Below are positions 1-8,874 of a stretch of DNA of 64,000 nucleotides, piece after piece. Positions within the stretch are counted from its first letter, which is position 1; every line of letters starts with the position of its first letter. The notes under the pieces are model-generated. The model searched no databases and was not told the origin of the DNA. It saw only the letters and a program-made list of their open reading frames with translations. The stretch is from assembly GCA_963717475.1 (NCBI GenBank), contig OY970337.1, forward strand, positions 806,001 to 870,000, given 5' to 3'. Origin of the DNA: AC-32 sp963717475 (GTDB lineage: Bacteria > Actinomycetota > Thermoleophilia > Gaiellales > Gaiellaceae). The translations under genes were made by a program, and so were the position numbers.

Positions 1-2
1 CG

Positions 3-479
3 CCCGTAGGAGTGGACGTGGTCTCCGCGCCGACCGCCGAGGAGCTCGCCCGCGAGACGCTCGCCCGCGGTGACGCGGACGTCGTGCTGATGGCCGCCGC
101 GGTCGCCGACTACCGGCCCGCCGAGCCCGAGGCGGGCAAGCGGCCGAAGGACGGCGACGACTGGACGCTGACGCTCGAGCCGACGATGGACGTTCTGCGC
201 GAGCTCGGCGAGCGGCGCACGAACGGCCAGATACTCATCGGGTTCGCGGCCGACGCCGGCGACCAGGGGCTCGAACGGGCGCGCGAGAAGCTCCGCGCAA
301 AGCAGGTCGACCTGATCGTCTTCAACGACGTCTCGCGCGACGACATCGGCTTCGACGCTTCCGACAACGAGGTCGTCCTGGTCTCCGCCGAGGGCGAGCG
401 GCGGCTCGAAAAAGCGGCGAAGGAGCGCATCGCGGCGGCTATCCTCGACGTCGTGGCCGAGCGGCTGGAGGGGGACTAA
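3..479 (+). CDS. coaBC: CoaBC C-terminal part (phosphopantothenate-cysteine ligase), 5' truncated by window edge
   Basis: The reading frame is open from the window edge, so only about the last 158 codons are present. They match the CoaB half of bifunctional CoaBC, which joins cysteine to 4'-phosphopantothenate using CTP and then decarboxylates the product in coenzyme A synthesis. Diagnostic stretches are MAAAVADYRP, GFAAD and the FNDVSR..IGF segment that shapes the nucleotide and substrate pocket. The GTG at 12 is internal, not a start. The stop overlaps the next start as TAATG, which suggests translational coupling to the MoxR gene, although no functional link is known. Confidence 0.93.
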   Translation, partial: PVGVDVVSAPTAEELARETLARGDADVVLMAAAVADYRPAEPEAGKRPKDGDDWTLTLEPTMDVLRELGERRTNGQILIGFAADAGDQGLERAREKLRAKQVDLIVFNDVSRDDIGFDASDNEVVLVSAEGERRLEKAAKERIAAAILDVVAERLEGD

Positions 480-1453
480 TGGACGAGCCGGCGATCGGCG
501 CCGAGCCCACCGCCTCGCCGCAGCCCGGCGCGGAGACGATCCGCAGGATCGCGGAGAACCTCGCGCTCGTCGTGCACGCGCCAGACGAGACGTTGCGGCT
601 CGTCGTCCTCTGCGTCGCCGCCGAGGGGCACCTGATCATCGAGGACTTTCCCGGCGTGGGGAAGACGATGCTGGCGAAAGCGCTCTCGCGCTCCGTCGAC
701 TGCTCCTTCTCGCGGATCCAGTTCACGCCCGACCTGCTCCCGTCCGACGTCACCGGCGTCAACGTCTTCAACCAGAGGACGAACGAGTTCGAGTTCCGGC
801 CGGGGCCGGTCTTCGCGAACTTCCTGCTCGTCGACGAGATCAACCGCGCCTCGCCGAAGACACAGGCCGCGCTGCTCGAGTGCATGCAGGAGAACCAGGT
901 GACGGTCGACGGCGTCAGCTACGAGCTCGCCCCGCCGTTCATGGTGCTCGCGACGCAGAACCCGATCGAGTACGAAGGCACGTATCCGCTGCCGGAAGCG
1001 CAGCTCGACCGCTTCACGCTCCGCGTCGACATCGGCTATCCGCCGCTCGCGGAGGAGGCGCGGATGCTGACCGAGCAGACGAGCGACCCGCCGCTCGACA
1101 CGCTCCGCCCGGTCGCGACCGCCGAGAGCGTCCGCAGCCTGATCGCCGAGGCCGCCGACGTCTTCGTCGAGGAGAGCGTGAACCGCTACGTCGTCGCGCT
1201 CCTCGGCCAGACGCGGACCGACGGGCGGCTCTACCTCGGCGCCAGCCCGCGCTCCGGGATCGCGCTTCTGCGCGTCGCCAAGGCGCGCGCGCTCGCCGAG
1301 GGCCGCGGGTTCGTCTCGCCGGACGACGTCAAGGCCTGCGCCGGGCCGGTGCTCGCCCATCGCCTGATCCTCGCGCCGGAGGCGCGCGCGGAAGGGCTGA
1401 CGGGCGTGGACCTCGTGCGCGAAGCGGTCGAACGCACCCCTGTGCCTGTATGA
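479..1453 (+). CDS. MoxR-family AAA+ ATPase
   Basis: A 324-residue cytoplasmic AAA+ ATPase of the MoxR type. These act as chaperone-like ATPases, often with VWA-domain partners. Visible are a Walker A (FPGVGKTML, about residues 57-65), a Walker B with LLVDEINRASPKTQ, the conserved LLECMQE segment, the sensor-1 region ATQNP and the sensor-2 region ASPRSG. It is first of three genes (MoxR, DUF58, transglutaminase), a widely conserved set linked to envelope or protein maturation. What it matures here cannot be told from sequence. The start overlaps the coaBC stop by one base. Confidence 0.95.
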   Translation: MDEPAIGAEPTASPQPGAETIRRIAENLALVVHAPDETLRLVVLCVAAEGHLIIEDFPGVGKTMLAKALSRSVDCSFSRIQFTPDLLPSDVTGVNVFNQRTNEFEFRPGPVFANFLLVDEINRASPKTQAALLECMQENQVTVDGVSYELAPPFMVLATQNPIEYEGTYPLPEAQLDRFTLRVDIGYPPLAEEARMLTEQTSDPPLDTLRPVATAESVRSLIAEAADVFVEESVNRYVVALLGQTRTDGRLYLGASPRSGIALLRVAKARALAEGRGFVSPDDVKACAGPVLAHRLILAPEARAEGLTGVDLVREAVERTPVPV

Positions 1454-1466
1454 CCCGCGGGCCCGT

Positions 1467-2666
1467 ATGACCCGCCGCGGACGGCTCGCGCTCGTGCTCG
1501 GGGGCGCGACCTATCTCGGCGCGTGGGCCTTCGGCTCGAAGCCGCTCTACCCGGTCGCGATCGGGCTGATCGCCGCGGTGCTGTTCGCGCGCGTCTGGAC
1601 GCGTCTGGCCGGCAGGCCGGTCGGGGTCCGGCGGCGGCTGCCTCAGGCCGAGCGCTACGAGGGCGACGACGTCCAGGTGCGCCTCGAGGTCGAGCTCGAG
1701 CGTCCGATCGCGCCCGCCGCGCTGGTCGTCCGCGAGCGGATCTCGAAGCTCGGCGAGCGCGAGACGGAGCTTCCGGCGCGAGGCGGCAAGGCGTACGTGC
1801 TGGACGCGCTGCCGCGGGGCCGCTACGCGTACGAGGAGACCTCGGTCGCGATCGAGGACCCGTTCGGGCTCGACCGCGTAGAGCAGACCGTCGTCGCGCC
1901 CGGCGCGTTCCTGGTCTACCCGCGGCTGGTCGAGCTCGACCGGCTCTTCTCGGAGGCCGGCCGCCTCGGCCGTGACGGACGCCGGCTCCTCCTGCGCCGC
2001 CCCGCCGGGTTCGACCTGCACAGCGTCCGCGAGTACGAGCGGGGCGAGTCGCTGCGAAAGGTGCACTGGCGCTCGACCGCCAAGCGCGCGCAGCTGATGG
2101 TCAAGGAGCTGGAGGACTCGCCGCGCGACGAGGTTGCGGTCGTGCTCGACGCCGATCCCGCGGCGGTCGTGGGGGACAGTTTCGAGGTGCAGGTCCGTGC
2201 CGCGGGCTCGCTTCTCCTCTCGCACGCGAACCGGGGGCGGCGTGCCGTGCTCGTGGTCAACACGCTGCGCCGCGAGCTGCAGCGCGTGCATTCGCCGGCC
2301 GGGGACAAGCGGGAAGCGCTCGACCTGCTCGCCGCCGTGGAGCCGCAGCCCGGGCCGCCGCTGGCGTCGCTGCTCGCGGACGAGGCCGGTGCCGCCGCCC
2401 GCGCCGAGGAGCTCGCGGTCGTGACGGGGTCGCTCCCGGCCCGGCTCGTCGAGCAGCTCGTCAACCACGTGCTCGGCCACAAGAGCGTCTCGCTCGTGCT
2501 CGTCGATTCGGCGAGCTTCGCTGGCTTCGGGGAGCCGCCTCCGAGCGCGTTCCCCGGCCTGCTGCGGCTCCAGGCGGCCGGCATTCCCGTCGCGGTGCTG
2601 CGCCGCGGCGACGATCTCGCCGCACGGCTCGGCGCTGCCGCCGTGAGAGAGGCGGCGAATGTCTAG
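1467..2666 (+). CDS. DUF58 (VWA-like) membrane-associated protein
   Basis: A 399-residue protein with hydrophobic segments near the N terminus (about residues 8-45), then a beta-rich domain and the DUF58 signature around YERGESLRKVHWRSTAKR at about residues 190-210. A VWA-like region with VVLDAD follows. DUF58 proteins are the usual partners of MoxR ATPases. The gene sits 13 nt after the MoxR stop and overlaps the transglutaminase gene by 8 nt, so the three are probably one transcript. The function is known only at family level. Confidence 0.9.
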   Translation: MTRRGRLALVLGGATYLGAWAFGSKPLYPVAIGLIAAVLFARVWTRLAGRPVGVRRRLPQAERYEGDDVQVRLEVELERPIAPAALVVRERISKLGERETELPARGGKAYVLDALPRGRYAYEETSVAIEDPFGLDRVEQTVVAPGAFLVYPRLVELDRLFSEAGRLGRDGRRLLLRRPAGFDLHSVREYERGESLRKVHWRSTAKRAQLMVKELEDSPRDEVAVVLDADPAAVVGDSFEVQVRAAGSLLLSHANRGRRAVLVVNTLRRELQRVHSPAGDKREALDLLAAVEPQPGPPLASLLADEAGAAARAEELAVVTGSLPARLVEQLVNHVLGHKSVSLVLVDSASFAGFGEPPPSAFPGLLRLQAAGIPVAVLRRGDDLAARLGAAAVREAANV

Positions 2667-4887
2667 GGAACGGGCGCTCCTCCTGGGCGGGGTCGCATGC
2701 ATTCCGATCCTCTGGAACTGGATGCGCCTCGAGGATCCGTCGAGCGCAGGGCGAGCCGCCGTGCTCGTGCTCCTGGCCCTTGCTCCTGCGGCCGTCATGA
2801 ACCAGCGCCTCAGGTTTGCGGCCGCGGCGGCGGCACTGGCGATCGCGGGCGGGACGGCGTTCCACGTCCCGCTCGGCCTGCACTACCCCGGAAGGGTGGC
2901 CGCCCGGTTCTGGAACGGCTTTCTCGAGTTCTACGACGTCAGGCTGCCCTTCGCGCCGGCGCAGCATCCGCACATGGACGGCGCGATCCTGATCGCGGTT
3001 TTCATCTTCAGCGCAATGGCCGTGCTGGCCGTTTGCGAACGGCGACCCGCTCTGGCCGGAACCGCCGTCCTCATCGGGGCCGGCTGGCCCGCGACGCTCT
3101 TGCGGGGAAGCGAGCTCCTGCGCGGAGCGGGGATCCTGACCGCGCTGCTGGTCCTGTTCGCCGGCCTGCGCAGGCGGCCCGACGTCTCCGGCCGCGCGGT
3201 CCTGGTCGGCGGGGCGATCGTGCTCGCCGCGGTCGGCGCGGCGACCTCGCCCGCGCTCGCGAAGGGAGAGTTCCTCCACTGGCAGACCTGGGACCTGCAC
3301 GTCCCGCACGTCAAGCCGGTGAGCGTCAGCTACGTCTGGAGCTCCGACTACTCCGGCCTCAACTTCCCCCACAAGACGACCGTCGTGCTCCGGATCAAGG
3401 CGCCGAAGCGGCCGCAGTACTGGCGCGTCACCACGCTTCCGTACGTCGTGGACGGCCGGTGGATCGACCAGCCTTCGTTCGACGCCTCGGGCGACGCCGG
3501 GCTCCTGCCCGCTGCCGCCCGTGACCATTCGAACTGGGTCGAGCAGCAGGTCACCGTCGAGGCCCTGCGCGACAACCGCCTTCCGGCGGCCGAGGTGCCG
3601 ATGGCGTTCGACCCATCCAGTCTCGGGCCGATCAACTTCGACAGCGCGGGCGTCGCCTACCTCGAGCATGCCCTGCACAGCGGCGCGAGCTACAAGGCCT
3701 GGAGCTACGAGCCCGAGCCGTCGCCGCAGGAGCTCGCGCGCTCCCGGCCGGTCTATCCGCCGGCAATCACGCTTGGACAGCGTCGCTACCTCGAGCTCGA
3801 CCCGAACCAGTCGGCGCCGACGTTCGGCACCCCTGACCGCGATGTCGTGCTAAAGAAGCTGTTCGCTAGCGACGGTCGCCTTCGAGCGTACAAGCCGCTC
3901 TACGAGATGGCCCGAAGCGTTGCCGGCGGCGCGCACAGCCCGTATGCGGCAGCGGTCGCGCTCGAGTCGTGGTTCCGGACGGGCGGCGGGTTCGCCTACA
4001 ACCAGCACCCGCCGCGAACGCGCGGGAAGCCAGTGCTCGTCGACTTCGTGACACATACACGCGCCGGCTACTGCCAGCACTTCGCAGGCGCGATGGCGCT
4101 GATGCTGCGCTACCTCGGGATTCCCGCCAGGGCCGCGGCCGGCTTCAGCAGCGGCAGGTACGACAAGGGCCAATGGACCGTCACCGACCACGACGCCCAT
4201 GAATGGGTCGAGGTCTGGTTCCGGGGCTGGGGCTGGGTGCCGTTCGATCCGACTCCGAGCCGCGGCGGGGTCGCAGGCGCCTACTCGGCGTCCTCGCCCG
4301 CCTTCAACCTGGCCGTGGCGGCTGCCATCCTCGCGGGCAAGGACGGTCTGAAGGCGTTCGCCGACCGCCGCGTCGGCCTCGGCTTCCCGGACACGCAGAC
4401 GAAGTTCTCGGCCGATATCCGGCTTTCACGCGACCCGGGGAGGGTGACGCTGACCGACGGCCACTCCTCGGCCGCGCCGAGCCTGCTGCGACTGCTCGTC
4501 CTGCTGCTTGCTGCGCTGGTCGTCCTGATCGCGGGTGGCAAGCTCGCGCTGCGGAGGGCGCGCTACCTCACGGGCGATCCGCGCCGACTCGCCACCGCCT
4601 GCCGCCGCGAGCTGCACGACATCCTCGTCGACCAGCGGATCGAGGTCTCGCCGAACGCGACAGTCGCCGAGCTGGCCGCCCTCACCCAGAACGAGCTCGG
4701 CGTCGAGACCGCCGGGGTCGGCATGCACGCGACCGTCGCGCGCTTCGCGCCGCCCGCTTACGCGAGCGAGGCGGCACGGGAGCTGCGGAGCTCCGTGCGC
4801 CGGCTCCGCCGGAGCCTGCGACAGGAGCTCTCGCTCTGGGAGCGCGCACGTGGGCTGCTCTCCTTGCGCTCCCTCGGCCTCTCGTAG
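2659..4887 (+). CDS. TgpA-like membrane transglutaminase/protease-fold protein
   Basis: A 742-residue protein with several N-terminal membrane segments (within residues 1-200), a large soluble part, a transglutaminase-like core and a C-terminal membrane segment (about 610-632, Leu/Ala/Val-rich), followed by a DUF4129-like tail. The core shows the Cys-His-Asp triad: Cys in RAGYCQHFAGAMAL (about residue 472), His in DHDAHEWVEVW, and Asp in VPFDPTPS. Members are usually anchored with the catalytic core outside the cytoplasm. It is third in the MoxR/DUF58 operon, the standard arrangement. The substrate is unknown. Confidence 0.9.
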   Translation: MSRERALLLGGVACIPILWNWMRLEDPSSAGRAAVLVLLALAPAAVMNQRLRFAAAAAALAIAGGTAFHVPLGLHYPGRVAARFWNGFLEFYDVRLPFAPAQHPHMDGAILIAVFIFSAMAVLAVCERRPALAGTAVLIGAGWPATLLRGSELLRGAGILTALLVLFAGLRRRPDVSGRAVLVGGAIVLAAVGAATSPALAKGEFLHWQTWDLHVPHVKPVSVSYVWSSDYSGLNFPHKTTVVLRIKAPKRPQYWRVTTLPYVVDGRWIDQPSFDASGDAGLLPAAARDHSNWVEQQVTVEALRDNRLPAAEVPMAFDPSSLGPINFDSAGVAYLEHALHSGASYKAWSYEPEPSPQELARSRPVYPPAITLGQRRYLELDPNQSAPTFGTPDRDVVLKKLFASDGRLRAYKPLYEMARSVAGGAHSPYAAAVALESWFRTGGGFAYNQHPPRTRGKPVLVDFVTHTRAGYCQHFAGAMALMLRYLGIPARAAAGFSSGRYDKGQWTVTDHDAHEWVEVWFRGWGWVPFDPTPSRGGVAGAYSASSPAFNLAVAAAILAGKDGLKAFADRRVGLGFPDTQTKFSADIRLSRDPGRVTLTDGHSSAAPSLLRLLVLLLAALVVLIAGGKLALRRARYLTGDPRRLATACRRELHDILVDQRIEVSPNATVAELAALTQNELGVETAGVGMHATVARFAPPAYASEAARELRSSVRRLRRSLRQELSLWERARGLLSLRSLGLS

Positions 4888-4896
4888 GAGAGCCTG

Positions 4897-5487
4897 GTGC
4901 ACGCAGTCGTGATGGCGGCCGGCGAGGGCCGGCGCCTTCGGCCGCTCACCGAGCGCTGGCCGAAGCCCGTCCTGCCGATCGAAGGCGTGCCCGTGATCGC
5001 GGCTCTCGCGCGTGAGCTCGCGGTCGCCGGGCTCGGGCCGGTCACCGTCGTCACCGGGCACCTGGCCGAGCAGGTCGAGGAGCTGCTCGGAGACGGTTCG
5101 GCGTACGGGATCGAGGCGCGGTACGTGCGCCAGCCCCGCGTCGACGGCTCCGCTGATGCGGTCCGTCGCGCCGTGGAGGCCGGCGCCAGGTTTCCCCTGG
5201 TCGTCACCGGCGCGGACAAGCGCTTCCGGCCCGGCGACGTGGGCCGCTTCGCCGAGCGCTTCCTCGCCTCCGGTGCGCCTGCCGCGCTCGCGGTCGAGCC
5301 GGACGGCGCCACGGTTCCGCTCTGGGGCCTGACCGACGCCGTGCGCCTCTCGGGCCTACCCGGGCCGCCCTACGAGCTGCTGGACGCCGTCGCCGGCCTC
5401 GAGGTTGCCGAGCTCGAGATCGGGAAGACGCGAGACTTGACGGACCCGCTTGACTTGGTGAGAGAGAACTTTCCGTACCTGTCATGA
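4897..5487 (+). CDS. Short nucleotidyltransferase (MobA/RmlA-like fold)
   Basis: A 196-residue protein with a GTG start. It opens with the nucleotidyltransferase signature AAGEGRRLRPLTERWPKP, which binds the NTP and transfers a nucleotidyl group to a sugar phosphate or similar acceptor. It is much shorter than RmlA or GlmU (about 290 and 450 residues) and ends without the left-handed helix or acetyltransferase part. VVTGADKRF replaces the more usual metal-binding LxGD region, still with an Asp. It lies 9 nt after the transglutaminase gene and overlaps the TPR gene by 4 nt (ATGA). The acceptor is unknown. Confidence 0.72.
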   Translation: MHAVVMAAGEGRRLRPLTERWPKPVLPIEGVPVIAALARELAVAGLGPVTVVTGHLAEQVEELLGDGSAYGIEARYVRQPRVDGSADAVRRAVEAGARFPLVVTGADKRFRPGDVGRFAERFLASGAPAALAVEPDGATVPLWGLTDAVRLSGLPGPPYELLDAVAGLEVAELEIGKTRDLTDPLDLVRENFPYLS

Positions 5488-5834
5488 GCGAAGTCTTCGA
5501 TCTCTTCCAGCAAGGCCGCGAGCATCTCTCCAAGGGGATGGCCGCCCAGGCGACGGTCGCCCTCGAGAAGGCCAAGGCGCGTGAGCCCGAGAAAGCGTCC
5601 ATCCGCGAGGCGCTCGGGATCGCGTACTTCCGGATCCACCGTTACGCCGAGGCCGAGTCGGAGTTCCGCAAGATGCTCGAGCTCGCTCCCGTCGACGACT
5701 ACGCGCACTACGCGCTCGGCCGGTGCCTGGAGAAGCAGGGCCGCGAGCACGAGGCGAACGGCCAGTACAAGCTCGCGAGCTCGCTCAGGCCGGGGACCCG
5801 CGCCTACGAGGCTCGCATCCGCGACCTGGGCTAA
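5484..5834 (+). CDS. Small TPR-repeat protein
   Basis: A 116-residue, fully helical protein with about three tetratricopeptide repeats. The helices carry the TPR pattern of small and large hydrophobics (for example ALGIAYFRIHRYAEAESEF and YALGRCLEKQGREHEA). TPR proteins are scaffolds for protein-protein contacts; no enzyme domain is present. The start overlaps the preceding nucleotidyltransferase stop (ATGA), so the two are probably co-translated. Confidence 0.82.
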   Translation: MSEVFDLFQQGREHLSKGMAAQATVALEKAKAREPEKASIREALGIAYFRIHRYAEAESEFRKMLELAPVDDYAHYALGRCLEKQGREHEANGQYKLASSLRPGTRAYEARIRDLG

Positions 5835-5838
5835 GCCG

Positions 5839-5933
5839 TTAGCTCAGCCGCTCGCCGGTGATCCGCTCGATCTCCTCGAGCGACGAGACGCCCTCGAGGA
5901 AGAGGCGCCGCCATCCTGGCGGGCCGCTTCCAC
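5839..5933 (-). pseudogene. Possible remnant of a GspE/PilB-type ATPase C-terminus
   Basis: On the minus strand the non-coding gap encodes, up to a TAA at 5841-5839, a run ending GVSSLEEIERITGERLS. This resembles the C-terminal tail of type II secretion/type IV pilus ATPases, whose last helix typically reads G-x-T-[ST]-[LI]-E-E-[VI]. Just upstream, in another frame, EAARQDG could be the preceding helix, which would need a frameshift near 5911. Nothing recognisable lies further upstream, so this looks like the eroded end of a lost gene. The match is short and judged by eye. Confidence 0.35.
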
Positions 5934-5977
5934 ATCGTCTATATCGTCGTTCCCCCCGCAAAGATCAAGGTGGAAAC

Positions 5978-6421
5978 ATGAAGGCTGTGGTGCAGCGGGT
6001 CTCCTCTGCGCGTGTGCGCGTGGGGGAGAGGATCGCCGGCGAGATCGGGCCCGGCCTCTGCATCCTGCTCGGCGTCGCGCGAGGAGACGAGCAGGCCGAT
6101 GCCCAGCGCCTGGCCTCGAAAGTGGCGCACCTGCGGATCTTCGAGAACGCGGACGGCCGCTTCGACCACTCCGTGCTCGACACCGGCGGCGAGGCGCTCG
6201 TCGTGAGTCAGTTCACCCTCATCGCCGACACCGCGAAGGGGCATAGGCCGAGCTTCACGGATGCGGCGCCGCCGGAAGAAGCGGAGCCGCACTACGACGC
6301 CTTCTGCGAGGCGTTGCGCGACCTGGGTGTCGGTGTCGCAACGGGTGAGTTCGGCGCGCGAATGGCCGTCGAGCTCCTGAACGACGGCCCGGTGACGATC
6401 ATTTGCGAGTCTCCGTCCTAG
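5978..6421 (+). CDS. dtd: D-aminoacyl-tRNA deacylase
   Basis: A 147-residue protein that hydrolyses D-amino acids from mischarged tRNA, a cytoplasmic proofreading step. It begins MKAVVQRVSSARV, the family's usual N terminus. It carries the two active-site motifs, SQFTL (about residues 78-82) and the GPVT motif near the C terminus, which bind the D-aminoacyl moiety across the dimer. The ATG at 5978 is preceded by a purine-rich AAGGTGG at good spacing. An in-frame ATG further upstream would add 40 non-family residues and is rejected. Length equals the family norm. Confidence 0.96.
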   Translation: MKAVVQRVSSARVRVGERIAGEIGPGLCILLGVARGDEQADAQRLASKVAHLRIFENADGRFDHSVLDTGGEALVVSQFTLIADTAKGHRPSFTDAAPPEEAEPHYDAFCEALRDLGVGVATGEFGARMAVELLNDGPVTIICESPS

Positions 6422-6434
6422 TGGCCGAAGAGGG

Positions 6435-6917
6435 ATGACCGGGCGCTCGGTGCCGGAGCTGGGGCGGCGCGGCGGGGGCTGGGTCGTGCTCCAGTCGATC
6501 CTCTTCGTCGCGATCGCCGCCTGCGGTTTCGTCGGTGTCTACTGGCCGGGCGCGGTCGAGTCCTACCTGGCCGTGATCGGCTTCGTACTGATCGTGGCCG
6601 GGATCGTGGTCGTCGTAACAGGGGCGCTGACGCTCGGCCGCTCGTTCACGCACCTGCCGCGGCCGCGCAGGTCCGGACGGCTTCACGAGAGCGGGATGTA
6701 CCGGCTCGTGCGCCATCCGGTCTACGGCGGGGTGCTGCTGCTCGCGCTCGGCTGGTCGCTGGCCGAGGCGCCGCTCGCGCTCGTGCCCACTGCGCTGCTC
6801 GCGCTCGTCTTCGACCTCAAGTCGCGCCGCGAGGAGGTCTGGCTACGCGAGCGCTACCCGGAGTACGCCGCCTACGCAGAGCGGACGCGCAGCCGCTTCA
6901 TCCCCTACCTCTACTGA
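6435..6917 (+). CDS. Isoprenylcysteine carboxyl methyltransferase-like membrane protein
   Basis: A 160-residue integral membrane protein with four predicted segments (about 17-38, 44-65, 98-112, 114-128). It carries the ICMT/PEMT family motif G-M-Y-R-L-V-R-H-P-V-Y-G-G at about residues 86-100 and the C-terminal E-E-x-x-L-R-E-R-Y-P-E-Y-A-x-Y segment that forms the S-adenosylmethionine site. Bacterial relatives methylate small lipophilic or protein substrates; the substrate is not predictable. It lies 13 nt after dtd and is probably co-transcribed. Confidence 0.85.
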   Translation: MTGRSVPELGRRGGGWVVLQSILFVAIAACGFVGVYWPGAVESYLAVIGFVLIVAGIVVVVTGALTLGRSFTHLPRPRRSGRLHESGMYRLVRHPVYGGVLLLALGWSLAEAPLALVPTALLALVFDLKSRREEVWLRERYPEYAAYAERTRSRFIPYLY

Positions 6918-6925
6918 TCTGGCAT

Positions 6926-8818
6926 CTACTGATCGCGCCACTTCAGCTCCGGCGGTAGAGGCCGGGAGTGGACGAGAATCAGCCGACGTGTCGGGCGGGT
7001 GAGAGCCACGTACAACTCCCGCAGCCCCTGGCCCTCGGCGGCCTCGTCGACGATCTGCGCCGGCTCGACGACGATCACGTTGTCGAACTCCATGCCCTTC
7101 GCCTCGCGCGGTGTCAGGACCGCGATGCGCGTCTCGTCGAAGAGAGAGGCGTCGCCGTCGCCGCGCAGCGACGCGGGCGCGATCACCGCCAGCAAGCCGT
7201 CGTCGTCCGCGAGCCGGGCGGCCTCTTCGTAGGCCGCCTGCAGCGGCGGGTCGCCTGCCACGACGCGCGGAGGATCAGCGCCGATTCGGTAGGCCAGCGG
7301 CTGCTCGACGTCGGGCGCGATCCGTTCGAGGAGCGGCAGCGCGACGGCCATGATCTCGCGCGGCACGCGATAGGCGTGCCTCAGCTCCGCCAGCTCGGCG
7401 TTGTCGCCGTCCGGCAGGAACGGGAGCAGCTCCTCCCAACGGTCGTAGGCGATCGGGCCGGTCGCCTGCGCGATGTCGCCGAGGAGCGTGAACCCGCCGG
7501 ATGCGCGGCGGGCGACCATCCTCAGCTGCATCGGCGTCAGGTCCTGCGCCTCGTCGACGATCACGTGCCCGTACTGCTGCGGCGGCCCGAAAATCAACGC
7601 CCGCGCCTCGTCGATGAGCGGCAGGTCGGCGTCGCTCCACCCTCGCGAACGGGGTAGGCCGGGCAAGCGCCTGACGATCGTCTCCGGCTTCGGCACGGGC
7701 CACGACCGATTCAGGAAGCGCGTCAGCCGGCCGTCACGCCGCAGGGCCTGCTCGACCTCCTCGAAGTTGCGGTAGGCCTGGCCCCCGAGCCGCGCGCCGT
7801 AGTCCTCGTAGAAGCGACGCAGGACGCTCATCCGGAAGCGCTCGCGGGCAACAGTCGAGAGCCCGAGCTCCGCGCGTGTCTCCGCGAGCAGCTCGGCGAC
7901 CTCGTCCGCCTCGACGCCCACGAACCGTCCCTCCATCCGCACAACGAGCTCCTGGGGCTCGCCTTCCGAGGCCGCCTCCACGAGCTTCCCGAGCTCCTCG
8001 GCGAGACGTGTGTCCGCCTTCAGGCGCTGGATCTCGAGCGGGTCGGTGCGCGTGATCTCGATGGCGTCGACGAGCTCGGCGACCGCGCGCTGGTCGACGC
8101 TGTCCTCGCCGAGGGTCGGCAGCACGTGCGAGACGTACTCCATGAACCCCGGGTTGGGCCCGACTACGAGCACGCGGCGGAGCTGCTGCCGGTGCGCGTA
8201 GAGGAGGAACGACGCGCGGTGCAGCCCGACCGCGGTCTTTCCCGTGCCAGGCCCTCCCTGGACGATCAGCGGCGGCTCCGGGTCCCGCGCGATCAGGTGG
8301 TACTGGTCGGCCTGGATCGTCGCGACGATGTCGCGCATCCGCGCGTCGCGGGTGCGCTCGAGCTCCTCGAGCAGGAAGTCGTCGACCGAAGCGGCAGCGT
8401 CCGCGAGCGAGCCGTCGAGCGCCTCGTCACTGATCCCGGTCAGCGTGCGGCCTTGCGTGCGGAAGCGACGCCGCAGCGTCACGCCGTGCGGGGCGACCGG
8501 CGTGGCGGTGTAGAAGGGCCGCGCGGCCGGCGCCTGCCAGTTCACGACGAGGGCGCGGCGGGCGTCGTCGTGCACCCAGCGGCGCCCGACGTAGATCTTG
8601 TCCGCTGCTTCCTCGGTGTCGATTCGCCCGAAACAGAGCCCGCGCTCGGCGTCCTCGAAGGTGCGCAGCCGGCCCGTGGCCCAGTTCTCGATCGCCTGCG
8701 CGGCCTCCTCGGTCGCGGCTGCGCCGGCGGTCCGGATCAGGGTCTCGCGCATGCGGTCGAGGGACTCGTACGCCTCGTCGAGGTAGGCCTGCTCGGCGGG
8801 GAGATCCGGGTGGGCCAC
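6926..8818 (-). CDS. HelD/HelR-like superfamily 1 helicase (RNA polymerase-associated ATPase)
   Basis: A 630-residue UvrD/Rep-like ATPase. It has Walker A GGPGTGKT (residues 188-195), motif II VDEAQDLTP, a Q-motif-like QADQYHLI segment before Walker A, and motif V/VI residues near the C terminus (LYVALTRPTRRL). The N-terminal helical arm and the insertion of coiled-coil and helical material between the ATPase halves match HelD proteins. HelD releases stalled RNA polymerase and in some actinomycetes (HelR) protects against rifampicin. It is shorter than B. subtilis HelD (774 residues), so an insertion domain may be reduced. It is convergent with the methyltransferase and divergent from padR. 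Confidence 0.83.
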   Translation of the reverse strand: MAHPDLPAEQAYLDEAYESLDRMRETLIRTAGAAATEEAAQAIENWATGRLRTFEDAERGLCFGRIDTEEAADKIYVGRRWVHDDARRALVVNWQAPAARPFYTATPVAPHGVTLRRRFRTQGRTLTGISDEALDGSLADAAASVDDFLLEELERTRDARMRDIVATIQADQYHLIARDPEPPLIVQGGPGTGKTAVGLHRASFLLYAHRQQLRRVLVVGPNPGFMEYVSHVLPTLGEDSVDQRAVAELVDAIEITRTDPLEIQRLKADTRLAEELGKLVEAASEGEPQELVVRMEGRFVGVEADEVAELLAETRAELGLSTVARERFRMSVLRRFYEDYGARLGGQAYRNFEEVEQALRRDGRLTRFLNRSWPVPKPETIVRRLPGLPRSRGWSDADLPLIDEARALIFGPPQQYGHVIVDEAQDLTPMQLRMVARRASGGFTLLGDIAQATGPIAYDRWEELLPFLPDGDNAELAELRHAYRVPREIMAVALPLLERIAPDVEQPLAYRIGADPPRVVAGDPPLQAAYEEAARLADDDGLLAVIAPASLRGDGDASLFDETRIAVLTPREAKGMEFDNVIVVEPAQIVDEAAEGQGLRELYVALTRPTRRLILVHSRPLPPELKWRDQ

Positions 8819-8845
8819 AGCGTCTTAGCGTAAGCCATGCGACTG

Positions 8846-8867
8846 ACATATGTTTTTTACCTATACT
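8846..8867 (+). promoter_or_regulatory. padR promoter with leaderless start and overlapping palindrome
   Basis: TATACT at 8862-8867 ends 7 nt before the padR ATG, so transcription should begin at or next to the start codon. A perfect palindrome ACATATGT (8846-8853) sits where the -35 region would be. PadR-type operators are often built on ATGT/ACAT half-sites, so autoregulation is likely by inference. No Shine-Dalgarno sequence precedes the gene. Confidence 0.55.
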
Positions 8868-8874
8868 GGCCGGC

